Positions 15,134 to 22,626 are shown, numbered from the stretch's first letter. The stretch: DNA of 22,626 bases from DASWUZ01 sp036401395 (GCA_036401395.1 DASWUZ010000336.1:1-22626); one strand, 5' to 3'. A program made the numbers and translations. The notes: generated by a model from the letters alone, not told the origin.

Positions 15134-16054
15134 ATGGCTATTTCGGACATGAGGATCGGGATCGATCTGGGCGGAACCAAGATCGAGGCGCTTGCTATCA
15201 GTGGCGTGGGCGCGGAGCTTGTGCGGTACCGAATCGATACGCCGCGGGATGATTATGCAGGCACAGTCGCTGCAATGGCCGGGCTGGTGCGGCAAATCGA
15301 GAGGGAGACCGAGGCGGTCGGCTCGGTCGGGGCGGGAATTCCGGGAACGATATCGGAGAAGACGGGGCTGGTGAAGAATGCGAATTCAGTGTGGCTGAAT
15401 GGCCGGCCGTTGCAGCACGACCTAAGCGCAGCGTTGGAACGGGAGGTGCGGGTGGCGAACGATGCTAATTGTCTGGCTGTTTCAGAGGCCACAGATGGAG
15501 CGGCTGCGGGCAAGCGGGTAGTGTTTGGGGTGATCCTGGGGACGGGCTGCGGGGGTGGACTGGCGATTGAGGGCCGGATGCACGCGGGGCCTAATGGAAC
15601 TGCGGGCGAGTGGGGACATAATCCTCTGCCGTGGCCGGAAGGGAATGAACATCCAGGGCCGATTTGTTATTGCGGCAAGAGGGGCTGCCTGGAGATGTGG
15701 GTTTCGGGGACGGGGCTGGCCCGCGACTATCAGGCAGTGAACGGGCAAAACTTGACTGCGAGGGCCATCATGGATGCTGTTGACGCCGGGGAGCGGCGCG
15801 CAGCTGAGGCGTTCGACCGTTACGAAGACCGCCTGGCGCGAGGACTGGCTACACTGATTAACGCGGTCGATCCAGATGTACTTGTCTTTGGCGGTGGAAT
15901 GTCAAAGGTTGATCGCCTGTATGCAGATTTGCCGTCGCGGATTGTTCCTTATGTCTTCGGTGGCGAGTTTGATACGCAGCTATTCCCGGCGCGGTTTGGG
16001 GATTCGAGTGGTGTGCGCGGGGCGGCATGGTTGTGGCCCATGGGGCCGCGCTGA
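15134..16054 (+). CDS. mak: Fructokinase, ROK family (Mak type)
   Basis: Cytosolic ATP-dependent kinase phosphorylating fructose to fructose 6-phosphate (other hexoses more weakly). Similarity to E. coli Mak is evident along the length: IGIDLGGTK (phosphate loop 1), TPRDDY, GIPGTIS, VKNANSVWLNG, REVRVANDANCLAVSEA with catalytic Asp110, GVILGTGCGGG, NGTAGEWGHNPLPW, and the end GDSSGVRGAAWLWP. The ROK zinc site is complete: His162 with Cys178, Cys180 and Cys185 of CYCGKRGC. Start at 15134; an ATG at 15149 (MRIGID...) matches the E. coli start and is equally possible. It is divergent from the transporter/alpha-glucosidase operon and convergent with the regulator, which points to fructose being released from the substrate of this locus. 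Confidence 0.9.
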   Translation: MAISDMRIGIDLGGTKIEALAISGVGAELVRYRIDTPRDDYAGTVAAMAGLVRQIERETEAVGSVGAGIPGTISEKTGLVKNANSVWLNGRPLQHDLSAALEREVRVANDANCLAVSEATDGAAAGKRVVFGVILGTGCGGGLAIEGRMHAGPNGTAGEWGHNPLPWPEGNEHPGPICYCGKRGCLEMWVSGTGLARDYQAVNGQNLTARAIMDAVDAGERRAAEAFDRYEDRLARGLATLINAVDPDVLVFGGGMSKVDRLYADLPSRIVPYVFGGEFDTQLFPARFGDSSGVRGAAWLWPMGPR

Positions 16055-16126
16055 CGGCAATGTTGTGACTAAATGCGGCTGTCCCAACGCCGCGTCGACA
16101 ATTTTGTGCTCGCCCTGAAGTGGCGC

Positions 16127-17461
16127 TTAGTTCCGGGACTCCGCGAGGTGGGCGCCGCAGGAGCTTCGAACTACGGTATGGGTCTGAAGGAGAACGTCGC
16201 GGATCGGCATGTCAGGCCGCTGTAGCCGCTGCAGCATGGTGATCATCGCCATCGATCCAATCTGGTTGCAGTCCTGATGCTGGGTGGTAAGCGGCACAGG
16301 GAGCATGGCGGCATATTTCACGTCGTCTAGTCCGACGATCCTTACCTGCTCGGGGACCTTTATGCCTTTGCGGGCAAGACCGCACATGATGCGCGCTGCT
16401 GTAAGGTCGTTGGCGCAGACGATAGCGTCGGGCCGGCATTCGTCGATGACGCTGTCGAGGAAGGCTGGATCGTCGAGATTTCCGCGGCGGACGAGATCTT
16501 CCCGACAGTTGCCCAGTGAATATAGTGCTTCGCGGTAGCCGGCGACCCTGGCCGTGACGGTTACGGCGGAAAGTGGCCTCGCCACAAATGCAATACGCCT
16601 GGCCCCATGAGCAATCAGGTGCTGAGTGAGTAGGTAGCCGGCCCTGCGGTTATCGATTCCGACCAGGTCATGTCTCGAGCGCATGGGGTATGGAGCGTAG
16701 CACCGGTCAAGGAGGACAACGGGGATGCCGGCACGATCGAGATCGGAGATGATGCGCTGGTTGATCGCGTCCCTGGCGGGAGTGAACTCGAGCGGAGCGA
16801 AGAAGACGCCCGCTGTTTTTTGAGTGATGTAGTGCTGACAGAGCTCTACCGCTTCCTTTTCCTGCTGAGAGTTTTCACCCATGGAGTGGCCCCAAAGGAG
16901 CGAGTGACTCCTGGCGAGCGGGGACTGCATCATGCCCTGACAGATAGGCTCGAAGATCTCGGTGCGCCCGAGGTCGGGGATCAGGAGGCCGAAGGAATGA
17001 CTGCTGCTGGATGACCTGGGCAGGACATGAGTTCCGGAACCAGCGCGGCGTGAGAGCAGACCCTGGGCCTGCAGGTCGTTCAATGCTTTGGCGACGGTGA
17101 TTCGGGAAGTGGAATAGCGTTGCCGCAACTCGGCTTCGCTGGGCAGGCGTTCGCCCGGCTGATAGATGCCGGTGTTGATGGCGGCCAATAAATCTTCGTA
17201 TACCTGCTTATATTTTGGGACGCTGACTGGCGAGAAGACGCTAGCTTGGGGTTGATTTTGGGATTCGCCCCTGCTCGGAGCTGATTGATTCTGAGCGCGC
17301 GTTTTCCCCGGTTCGTCCCGTGAGGGATGCTCTGCCGCCGTATCCGCACTGAGTAAGGCCATCGAGCTTGCCCCCAATTGCATGGGAACCGAGATTTTGG
17401 CGAGCGGAACTTTGCTCCCGCTCTCTGCTTTGAAAACTATGCCGCCCTGTGCCCCAGCCAT
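16127..17461 (-). CDS. GntR-headed, LacI-type sensor transcriptional regulator (AraR-like architecture)
   Basis: Sugar-responsive repressor. Residues about 82-148 form a GntR winged helix (VPKYKQVYEDLLAAINTGIY, PGERLPSEAELRQRYSTSRI, QAQGLLSRRAGSGTHVL). Residues about 155-440 are a LacI/GalR periplasmic-binding-protein-like sugar sensor and dimer domain (GLLIPDLGRTEIFEPICQGM, AGIPVVLLDRCYAP, HDLVGIDNRRAGYLLTQHL, PDAIVCANDLTAARIMCGLA, VRIVGLDDVKYAAMLPVPLT). This pairing is the one described for Bacillus AraR. About 80 N-terminal residues before the HTH are low in structure; ATGs at 17383 and 17362 (the latter with GGGGGC 7 bases upstream) would shorten them, so the start is unsure. It diverges from the TonB receptor gene across 320 bases that hold operator-like sites. 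Confidence 0.85.
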   Translation of the reverse strand: MAGAQGGIVFKAESGSKVPLAKISVPMQLGASSMALLSADTAAEHPSRDEPGKTRAQNQSAPSRGESQNQPQASVFSPVSVPKYKQVYEDLLAAINTGIYQPGERLPSEAELRQRYSTSRITVAKALNDLQAQGLLSRRAGSGTHVLPRSSSSSHSFGLLIPDLGRTEIFEPICQGMMQSPLARSHSLLWGHSMGENSQQEKEAVELCQHYITQKTAGVFFAPLEFTPARDAINQRIISDLDRAGIPVVLLDRCYAPYPMRSRHDLVGIDNRRAGYLLTQHLIAHGARRIAFVARPLSAVTVTARVAGYREALYSLGNCREDLVRRGNLDDPAFLDSVIDECRPDAIVCANDLTAARIMCGLARKGIKVPEQVRIVGLDDVKYAAMLPVPLTTQHQDCNQIGSMAMITMLQRLQRPDMPIRDVLLQTHTVVRSSCGAHLAESRN

Positions 17462-17492
17462 AGTCGACAGGGCAGAAAAGTTTAACAGGGCA

Positions 17493-17506
17493 TGTAAGCG
17501 ATTTCA
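17493..17506. promoter_or_regulatory. LacI-type operator-like sequence upstream of the regulator gene
   Basis: TGTAAGCGATTTCA contains AAGCGATT, which fits the AANCGNTT core of LacI/GalR-family operators and is partly palindromic around CG. It lies 32 bases upstream of the longest start of the regulator. The local regulator carries a GntR, not a LacI, DNA-binding domain, so either another LacI-type protein binds here or the match is chance. Confidence 0.3.
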
Positions 17507-17594
17507 GAAGCCCAGATTAGCAGAGGTGGCTTTGAACGCCTACATGTTTCGTGAGAGATTCTAATGATATAGCAAATAAAACCAAAAGTTGTTA

Positions 17595-17641
17595 ATTGAC
17601 ATGCCAAAATGATTGACATTGTTTACAAAGCTGTTTACTGT
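17595..17641 (+). promoter_or_regulatory. Promoter and operator-like repeats of the TonB receptor gene
   Basis: TTGACA (17613-17618) followed after 17 bases by TACTGT (17636-17641) is a plausible sigma-70-type promoter. ATTGACAT occurs twice, 17 bases apart (17595-17602, 17612-17619). Between -35 and -10 is a near-palindrome CATTGT-TT-ACAAAG (17617-17630), and TGTTTAC occurs twice, 12 bases apart (17620-17626, 17632-17638). Such a site would let a dimeric repressor block the polymerase. The arms resemble the ATTTGT/ACAAAT arms known for AraR. The rest of the 320-base gap (17462-17781) is AT-rich near 17560-17590 and otherwise unremarkable. Confidence 0.5.
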
Positions 17642-17766
17642 TCTCCCGAACTATAGATGGAGTCTTTTATGCTCCTTCAGCTTCCCGGCCACGACCTCGA
17701 AGCGCTTGAGAAGAAGAAACGACCCAGTTTGCAAGTCCGGGATCGGCTGTAGTAGCACAAATTTTT

Positions 17767-17773
17767 GGAGGAG
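17767..17773 (+). promoter_or_regulatory. Strong ribosome-binding site
   Basis: GGAGGAG lies 8 bases before the ATG at 17782, the best Shine-Dalgarno sequence in the window, and fixes the receptor start. It suggests high translation when the gene is induced. Confidence 0.7.
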
Positions 17774-17781
17774 CTTTACTT

Positions 17782-20700
17782 ATGAGATTGAAATCGTTTT
17801 TAGGCGCGGGTCTGTTGGCCGGCTCACTTCTGGCGCTGGTGCCGGCCAGCCTGGGGCAGGCCGTTTACGGGTCGATCGTGGGGACGGTGACGGACCCCAG
17901 CGGCGCCATCGTACCGAATGCGACGGTCACGGTGACGGATGAAGCAAAGGGCACCACGACGACTTTTAAGTCGAACGATGGCGGTGAATTCACCGCCGAC
18001 CACTTGATCCCCGACTCCTACGACGTAAAGGTGGAGAGCCCGGGCTTCAAGACATTCGAAGTGAATGGAATCCTGGTTTCAGCGGACACGTCGCGCAGGC
18101 TGGAGGCGGGGCTGCAGCCTGGCGGAGCCGACCAGACGGTGACTGTTACGGCTGATTCTGTGCCCCAGTTGAAGACCGACCGCGCCGACGTTTCTACTGT
18201 ATTCGGCGCGAAGGAAATCCAGGACCTGCCCATCGGCGACCGTAACTTTACCAACCTGCAACTGCTGCTCCCGGGCGCGCAACAGTTGGGCTGGAGCCAT
18301 GCGGCCAGTGAAAATCCACAGGGGAGCAAGCAGATCCAGGTAGACGGTCAGGCCTTTGGCGGTGTGGCATTCGAGTTGGATGGTACTGACAATCAGGACC
18401 CAATTTTGGGCATCATTGTCATCAATCCGAATATAGATTCGCTGGCAGAGTCGAAGATTACTACGCAGAATTTCGACGCAGAGTTTGGTAAGGCGGTCTC
18501 TTCGGTGGTGACCGCGCAGACGAAGTCAGGATCGAACAGCTTCCATGGATCGATCTTTGACTATCGCCAAAGCGCGGCGAACCTGGCGCGCGAGCCCTTC
18601 AGCCAGCCGAAGACGGTCACCGACCCCACGACGGGATTAGTAGTTGGGAATCCGATCCCTGCGGGTTTGAAGAACCAGTTTGGCGGCTCCCTTGGCGGAC
18701 CAATTATCAAGGATAGGCTGTTCTTTTTCAGTGACTACCAGGGAGTGCGGCAAAAGGTCGGCACGTCGAATGTTCAGACGGTTCCCACCCCCTTCCTCAT
18801 CTCTACGTGCCTTGGCACCACGGTTGGCGCGAGCGGAATTCCGGGCTGCGACTTCAGCGAGTATGTTCAGGCGACGGCTTCGCTTCCGCCGGCGAGCCAG
18901 ATCATCATCTATCAGCCGAACGGCACGGCTTATCCGGGCAACGTGATCCCGACAGCGCAGCTTTCACCACAGGCGCTGGCCCTCTTTAAACTGCTTCAGC
19001 CCTACCAGCCAAATGTCAGCGATGGCAGCATCAAGATGGCGAACGGCCAAAGCCTCGATAAGAACTATGCAGGCAGTGGTACTGGCGGCTTCAACAGCAA
19101 CCAGTGGGACGTTCGCAGCGACTACCAACTTACGGAGCGCATTCACACCTTCGGCCGGTTCAGCCGATTCACCGATACGTTGACGGGCAAGACGCTCTTC
19201 GGGGCCGCGGGCGGTGCCGGGTTTGGCCTGGGGCAGTACGGAGGCAACTCTTCGGGCGCCAATGACAGCCTTGCACTGGGAACAGACATAGCGATCAATC
19301 CCAGTCTGGTCACGGATGTGCGACTCGGTTACTACCGCTATAACATCAAGAACCAGAAGTACGACGCTGGTGTAAATTTCGCGAGTCAGCTCGGTATTCC
19401 CAACGAAAATACTACGGACCCGATCACCAGTGGCGCACCGCTCTTTAACATCACGGAAGTTGGCGCGTTTGGCGGCCCGAACAATAGCCAGGGTACCGGG
19501 CCGCAGTATGGCGGCGGTCTCAACGTAACTCGCTGCAACTGCCCTCTGAAAGAGAAAGAAGACCAGTTCCAGTTAGTGAACAATTGGACTAAGACCCTCG
19601 GCAACCACGCGATCAAATTCGGCGCCGACCTTCGCTACGCGCGCAATCTTCGCGTGCCGAGCGACAACGACCGCACCGGCAACAACAACTTCGGTACTGG
19701 GCCGACATCGAACGGCAGTACGGGCGGGCTCGGTTTCGCTACTTTCGTACTTGGTGACGTGACGCAGTACAACCGCTACGTCAGCACGTCGACCAACGCC
19801 AAGGAATTCCAGAAACGGGACTTCGTTTATGTGCAGGACACATGGCGCGCTTCGCCTAAGCTGACCATCAACTACGGTCTACGCTACGAAGCGTACTTCC
19901 CTGAAGTGATCAACAGCAAGGGTCAGGGTGCGGTGCTGAATCTTAACACCGGCTACCTACAGGTCGCGGGAGTTGGCGAAGTCAAAAGCAACATGAACTT
20001 CAACAAGGCGAGGTTCCCTTTCAACCCACGCCTTGGAGTTGCCTATCAGGTTAACGATAAGACAGTCATTCGCGCGGGGTATGGAAGGAGCTTCGATATC
20101 GGGGTGTTCGGTTCCCTCTTCGGACACGTCGCTACTCAAAACCTCCCTATTCTGGCGAACCAGTCGATCACAGCTACTGGTGGCCCAACGAGTTTCGCAT
20201 TCAATCTGGCGAATGGGCCACCGACCCCAACGCCGGTAAGCGTACCGTCCGACGGACTGCTGCCTAATCCCGGCTACGCTGTTACTTCAAGGGCGCGTCC
20301 CATAACCGTTCGGCTGCCCACGATTGACGCCTGGAACCTGAGCATTCAGCAGTCGATTACCCCGACTGTCTCAATGACTTTGGCTTATGTTGGAAACAAG
20401 GGCACCCACAACCTCAGTGCCGGCGACGGTAATAACACCAATCCCAATGAGGCGGCGATCTTCCTGCCGGCCGAATTCAGCGTGACTGGCGCTCCACTTC
20501 ACTTTGATCCGTCAGTAGCTTCCAACGATATCTCGGGAGTTCCACTTAACCTGGTGGGAACTGGCATTTCGGGAATCAGTGCAAGCGGAGGTACGAAAAA
20601 TACTACTTACCTTCGCCGTTACTATGGCGGCAAACTAGCGGCGTGCTCCGACCCGGCTTACGCGGCACCTGTAGGAGTACCTTCGGGATCGTGCGGCTGG

Positions 20701-21459
20701 ACTAACGATATTGGTTACTACGGCGACGATCAGGATACGCACTTCAATGCGCTACAGGCGACATTGACAAAGACTTTTACCAGGGGTCTTTCGGTGAATG
20801 CCAACTATGCCTGGCAACGCGGATTCGACTTTAACTCGAGCTATTCCACCTGGGACAAGAAGGTAACTAAAGGCAGAAGCGACTCAATCCGCGAGCAGCA
20901 GATTATCGTGTACGGTCTTTACCAACTTCCCTTCGGACATGACCGCCAGTTCCTTAACCGGACAGGCTGGGTGAATGCCATAGTGGGCGGCATCCAGATC
21001 AGTCCAGTCATCAACTATTCGAGCGGTCTCCCGTTCACGCTTTCGGCGAGTTGCCCGAATACTCCCGGCGATGCGCCTTGCTATGTGAATGGAAGGCCCG
21101 ATGCGTTGCAGACTGGTCTTCATGGACGCGCGGGTGGCAGCGGTGCGGAGGCGCTGACGTTTTACAATGCGCAGACACTGGGAACCCAATTCACGGTGCC
21201 GGGACTTGACCAGATCGGCAATTCAGGTCGCAACAGTGTGTTCGGTCCACACTTCTTTAATGCCGATATGGCGTTGCAAAAGGACTTCACCCTCCACGAG
21301 AAATACACGGCGCAGCTTCGTGTGGATGCGTATAACGCATTTAATCACATTAACTTTGGCAACCCCGGTGGGAACGTCACCAGTTCCGGTTCCATCGGTG
21401 GTGAACCAGGTGGAGCTCAACCGCGGCAGCTGCAATTCTCCGCACGTATTCAGTTCTAA
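17782..21459 (+). CDS. TonB-dependent receptor with carboxypeptidase-regulatory-like domain (Oar-like)
   Basis: Outer-membrane active transporter, 1225 residues, full length for the acidobacterial family. Order: signal peptide (FLGAGLLAGSLLALVPASLG, then QA); carboxypeptidase-regulatory-like beta-sandwich, about residues 28-110 (GSIVGTVTDPSGAIVPNATV, YDVKVESPGFKTFEV); plug, about 125-260 (IQDLPIGDRNFTNLQLLLPG, FELDGTDNQDP, FDAEFGKAVSSVVTAQTKSG); then a 22-strand-type barrel. The family signature KNQFGGSLGGPIIKDRLFFF marks the plug/barrel border, and the protein ends LQFSARIQF with terminal Phe. Position beside a sugar regulator, kinase, porter and glucosidase indicates a sugar, probably an alpha-glucoside, as ligand; this is inference. 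Transcription probably starts near 17648 and ends at the hairpin at 21499. Confidence 0.92.
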   Translation: MRLKSFLGAGLLAGSLLALVPASLGQAVYGSIVGTVTDPSGAIVPNATVTVTDEAKGTTTTFKSNDGGEFTADHLIPDSYDVKVESPGFKTFEVNGILVSADTSRRLEAGLQPGGADQTVTVTADSVPQLKTDRADVSTVFGAKEIQDLPIGDRNFTNLQLLLPGAQQLGWSHAASENPQGSKQIQVDGQAFGGVAFELDGTDNQDPILGIIVINPNIDSLAESKITTQNFDAEFGKAVSSVVTAQTKSGSNSFHGSIFDYRQSAANLAREPFSQPKTVTDPTTGLVVGNPIPAGLKNQFGGSLGGPIIKDRLFFFSDYQGVRQKVGTSNVQTVPTPFLISTCLGTTVGASGIPGCDFSEYVQATASLPPASQIIIYQPNGTAYPGNVIPTAQLSPQALALFKLLQPYQPNVSDGSIKMANGQSLDKNYAGSGTGGFNSNQWDVRSDYQLTERIHTFGRFSRFTDTLTGKTLFGAAGGAGFGLGQYGGNSSGANDSLALGTDIAINPSLVTDVRLGYYRYNIKNQKYDAGVNFASQLGIPNENTTDPITSGAPLFNITEVGAFGGPNNSQGTGPQYGGGLNVTRCNCPLKEKEDQFQLVNNWTKTLGNHAIKFGADLRYARNLRVPSDNDRTGNNNFGTGPTSNGSTGGLGFATFVLGDVTQYNRYVSTSTNAKEFQKRDFVYVQDTWRASPKLTINYGLRYEAYFPEVINSKGQGAVLNLNTGYLQVAGVGEVKSNMNFNKARFPFNPRLGVAYQVNDKTVIRAGYGRSFDIGVFGSLFGHVATQNLPILANQSITATGGPTSFAFNLANGPPTPTPVSVPSDGLLPNPGYAVTSRARPITVRLPTIDAWNLSIQQSITPTVSMTLAYVGNKGTHNLSAGDGNNTNPNEAAIFLPAEFSVTGAPLHFDPSVASNDISGVPLNLVGTGISGISASGGTKNTTYLRRYYGGKLAACSDPAYAAPVGVPSGSCGWTNDIGYYGDDQDTHFNALQATLTKTFTRGLSVNANYAWQRGFDFNSSYSTWDKKVTKGRSDSIREQQIIVYGLYQLPFGHDRQFLNRTGWVNAIVGGIQISPVINYSSGLPFTLSASCPNTPGDAPCYVNGRPDALQTGLHGRAGGSGAEALTFYNAQTLGTQFTVPGLDQIGNSGRNSVFGPHFFNADMALQKDFTLHEKYTAQLRVDAYNAFNHINFGNPGGNVTSSGSIGGEPGGAQPRQLQFSARIQF

Positions 21460-21498
21460 GGGTTAGCTTCTGAGCGTTTCACCTGCCACACTGGACCA

Positions 21499-21528
21499 GA
21501 GGGGGGCTTCGGCTCCCCTCCTTTTTTT
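21499..21528 (+). terminator. Rho-independent terminator with UUCG loop
   Basis: A 9-pair stem (21499-21507 against 21512-21520, one G-T pair) closes a TTCG tetraloop and is followed by seven T (21522-21528). It begins 39 bases after the receptor stop. This is a textbook intrinsic terminator and the clearest one in the window. Confidence 0.9.
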
Positions 21529-21654
21529 GGCGAGTACACTTCAGGATGCCGCGCGGGTGCGGGATTTTTTTTCTGGAAGTTAGGCCCGGCGCGGTTTGAG
21601 CACGTTTTGCAGCTGGCTTGCTCGCTCTGCTGGTGCTGGCCTATGGAAGTCTTG

Positions 21655-21773
21655 ATGCCGGGCGGGCGAGCTTGGGGGGATTTTAATAATGATGGGCGGC
21701 CTGATTTTTATGTTTCGGTGATGGGTGGGCGGAATCATTGTTTCGCAACGATGGGCCTGATGGTGGTGCTTCC
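21655..21773 (+). pseudogene. FG-GAP/VCBS-repeat relic
   Basis: Frame 1 reads MPGGRAWGDFNNDGRPDFYV then SVMGGRNH, the calcium-binding loop (D-F-N-N-D-G-x-x-D) and frame of an FG-GAP/VCBS propeller repeat as in ASPIC/UnbV (CRTAC1-like) proteins. After NH the family goes on LFRNDG; here LFRNDGPDGG is found in the next frame, so one T is missing around 21736-21741. No start, no further repeats and no stop-free frame continue on either side, so this is about 40 codons left of a much larger gene. Upstream (21530-21654) I see nothing else. Confidence 0.6.
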
Positions 21774-21779
21774 TGTGCT

Positions 21780-21938
21780 ATGCTCTTTCTTTTTCGAGGT
21801 CTGCTTGCGGTTGCTTACATGGCGCCTCACGGCCGGAGGGGACATCAGGCAATCGTTCCTCTGGCAGGCTTCTTGATCGCTTGCTACCTTCTATATTTGG
21901 CCTTCGCGATTAAAAGGCGCGCAAGACGCCGCTCTTAG
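21780..21938 (+). CDS. Possible 52-residue membrane ORF
   Basis: Directly after the FG-GAP relic, an ATG at 21780 opens 52 codons: MLFLFRGLLAVAYMAP, a short polar loop, AIVPLAGFLIACYLLYLAFA, and a very basic end IKRRARRRS. Two hydrophobic segments with a positive tail are the look of a small inner-membrane protein. There is no clear ribosome-binding site and no recognised family, and the surrounding sequence is decayed, so it may be a chance frame. Confidence 0.25.
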   Translation: MLFLFRGLLAVAYMAPHGRRGHQAIVPLAGFLIACYLLYLAFAIKRRARRRS

Positions 21939-21988
21939 AGCGGGCTCTTCTGTAACTAAGCGTGAGGTTTCACCGGAAGCTTTGCTTC
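21929..21988. repeat. Two short hairpins in non-coding DNA
   Basis: CCGCTCT-T-AGAGCGG (21929-21943) is a perfect 7-base inverted repeat spanning the stop of the small ORF. GAAGC-TTT-GCTTC (21976-21988) is a second, extendable with one bulged base to ACCG/CGGT arms. A GGGGCCCC palindrome follows near 22020. With the palindromes at 11573-11714 these give the intergenic DNA a repeated-element look; no gene is seen in 21939-22081. Confidence 0.4.
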
Positions 21989-22081
21989 GGTCACACCATG
22001 GCGAAGGTGCCGCATGGATGGGGCCCCGCGTTTCGACGACTTGGAATGGTAGTGGTGGCGTTGCGTTCAGTGCGAAGCACG

Positions 22082-22626
22082 TCATTGGGGTGGGGAGTAG
22101 TTGAGCTGGGTTTGGGTGTTGAATTGGGTTAGTTGGAATTCGATATCGGATTGGGCTTCGACCTGGGTTGGGTTGAGGCCTTTTTCTTTGGCCAGGAGTG
22201 CGGCTACTTTGGGGGCGGCGCGTTGGGCTGATTTGGCGTCGAGAAGGAGGGCTCGCGTGCGGCGGGAGAGGATGTCTTCGATGGTGTGGGCCATCTCGTG
22301 GCGGATGGCGTAGAGGACCTGAGCAAGGGTGTAGGGGAGGTTTGGGTCGAGGCGTTCGGCGAGGGACGGGTCGGTGGCGATTAGGGATTGGATTTCGGCG
22401 GCGTCGGTTCCGTATTCGCGCAGGTAAGGGTCTTCAATCGAAGCCCCGCCCGGGCTCCCGTGCAAAGAAGTCGTGCCAGTGATGCACACGCGCTTCGGTA
22501 GCAATCCATTAGTGGTGGCAAAGGCGAGGGCGTCCTGGGCCATGCGGCGGTAGGTGGTCCATTTGCCTCCGGCTACGGTGATGAGGCCGGTGGGGGAGAT
22601 GTCGATGTGGTGTTCGCGGGAGAGGC
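22082..22626 (-). CDS. glpD: Glycerol-3-phosphate dehydrogenase, C-terminal part (5' end outside window)
   Basis: Membrane-associated FAD enzyme that oxidises sn-glycerol 3-phosphate to dihydroxyacetone phosphate and passes electrons to quinone. The frame is open to the right edge, so the ATG at 22543 is internal. The edge-to-stop part contains the hallmark LITVAGGKWTTYRRMAQDA of the FAD domain end, then the C-terminal helical domain with LAQVLYAIRHEMAHTIEDIL followed by SRRTRALLLDAKSAQ, typical of GlpD/GlpA. The FAD-binding N-terminus lies beyond the window. It ends with a polar tail NTQTQLNYSPPQ. The neighbouring relic and hairpins separate it from the sugar locus, so no link to that locus is implied. 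Confidence 0.88.
   Translation of the reverse strand, partial: LSREHHIDISPTGLITVAGGKWTTYRRMAQDALAFATTNGLLPKRVCITGTTSLHGSPGGASIEDPYLREYGTDAAEIQSLIATDPSLAERLDPNLPYTLAQVLYAIRHEMAHTIEDILSRRTRALLLDAKSAQRAAPKVAALLAKEKGLNPTQVEAQSDIEFQLTQFNTQTQLNYSPPQ

Overview
The window reads as chromosome from an acidobacterium (Terriglobia/Acidobacteriaceae-like, e.g. the Granulicella/Edaphobacter/Terriglobus group). This is inferred from two Oar-like TonB-dependent receptors with carboxypeptidase-regulatory and barrel signatures, a DUF6599-type secreted protein, the type of TPR protein present, fairly high GC, and structured GC-rich intergenic palindromes. No rRNA, tRNA, CRISPR array, integrase or transposase was seen.

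Layout. 1-2262: C-terminal part of a TonB-dependent receptor that begins before the window. 2460-3665 (-): secreted, membrane-anchored DUF6599-like protein, divergent from a YjbR/MmcQ-like protein (3808-4284) whose Lys/Ala-rich tail appears frameshifted. 4445-5304: short-chain dehydrogenase broken by a one-base deletion near 4814. 5357-7491: secreted LolA-fold-like protein, translationally coupled (TAGTG) to a PQQ-type sugar (sorbosone/glucose) dehydrogenase. 7567-9216: secreted TPR protein. 9506-10195: DUF2306-like membrane protein. 10380-10974: overlapping two-gene toxin-antitoxin-like module. 11012-11482 (-): small three-helix membrane protein. 11573-11714: cluster of palindromes.

11734-21459 is the most coherent block and looks like a complete uptake and breakdown pathway for an alpha-glucoside, perhaps sucrose. 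It holds a GH13 alpha-glucosidase with a signal peptide and a sugar-porter MFS permease, which form a leftward operon. A Mak-type ROK fructokinase diverges from them. A GntR-headed regulator with a LacI-type sensor domain (AraR-like architecture) diverges from a 1225-residue TonB-dependent receptor. Proposed flow: receptor across the outer membrane, hydrolysis by the periplasmic glucosidase, import by the MFS permease, phosphorylation of fructose by Mak, with the regulator controlling the receptor and probably the other genes. The content parallels the sux loci of Xanthomonas, but with a hydrolase and a GntR/LacI chimera.

After the receptor come a strong UUCG-loop terminator (21499-21528), a degraded FG-GAP/VCBS relic, a possible 52-residue membrane ORF, further hairpins, and the C-terminal part of glycerol-3-phosphate dehydrogenase (GlpD, minus strand), which continues past the right edge.
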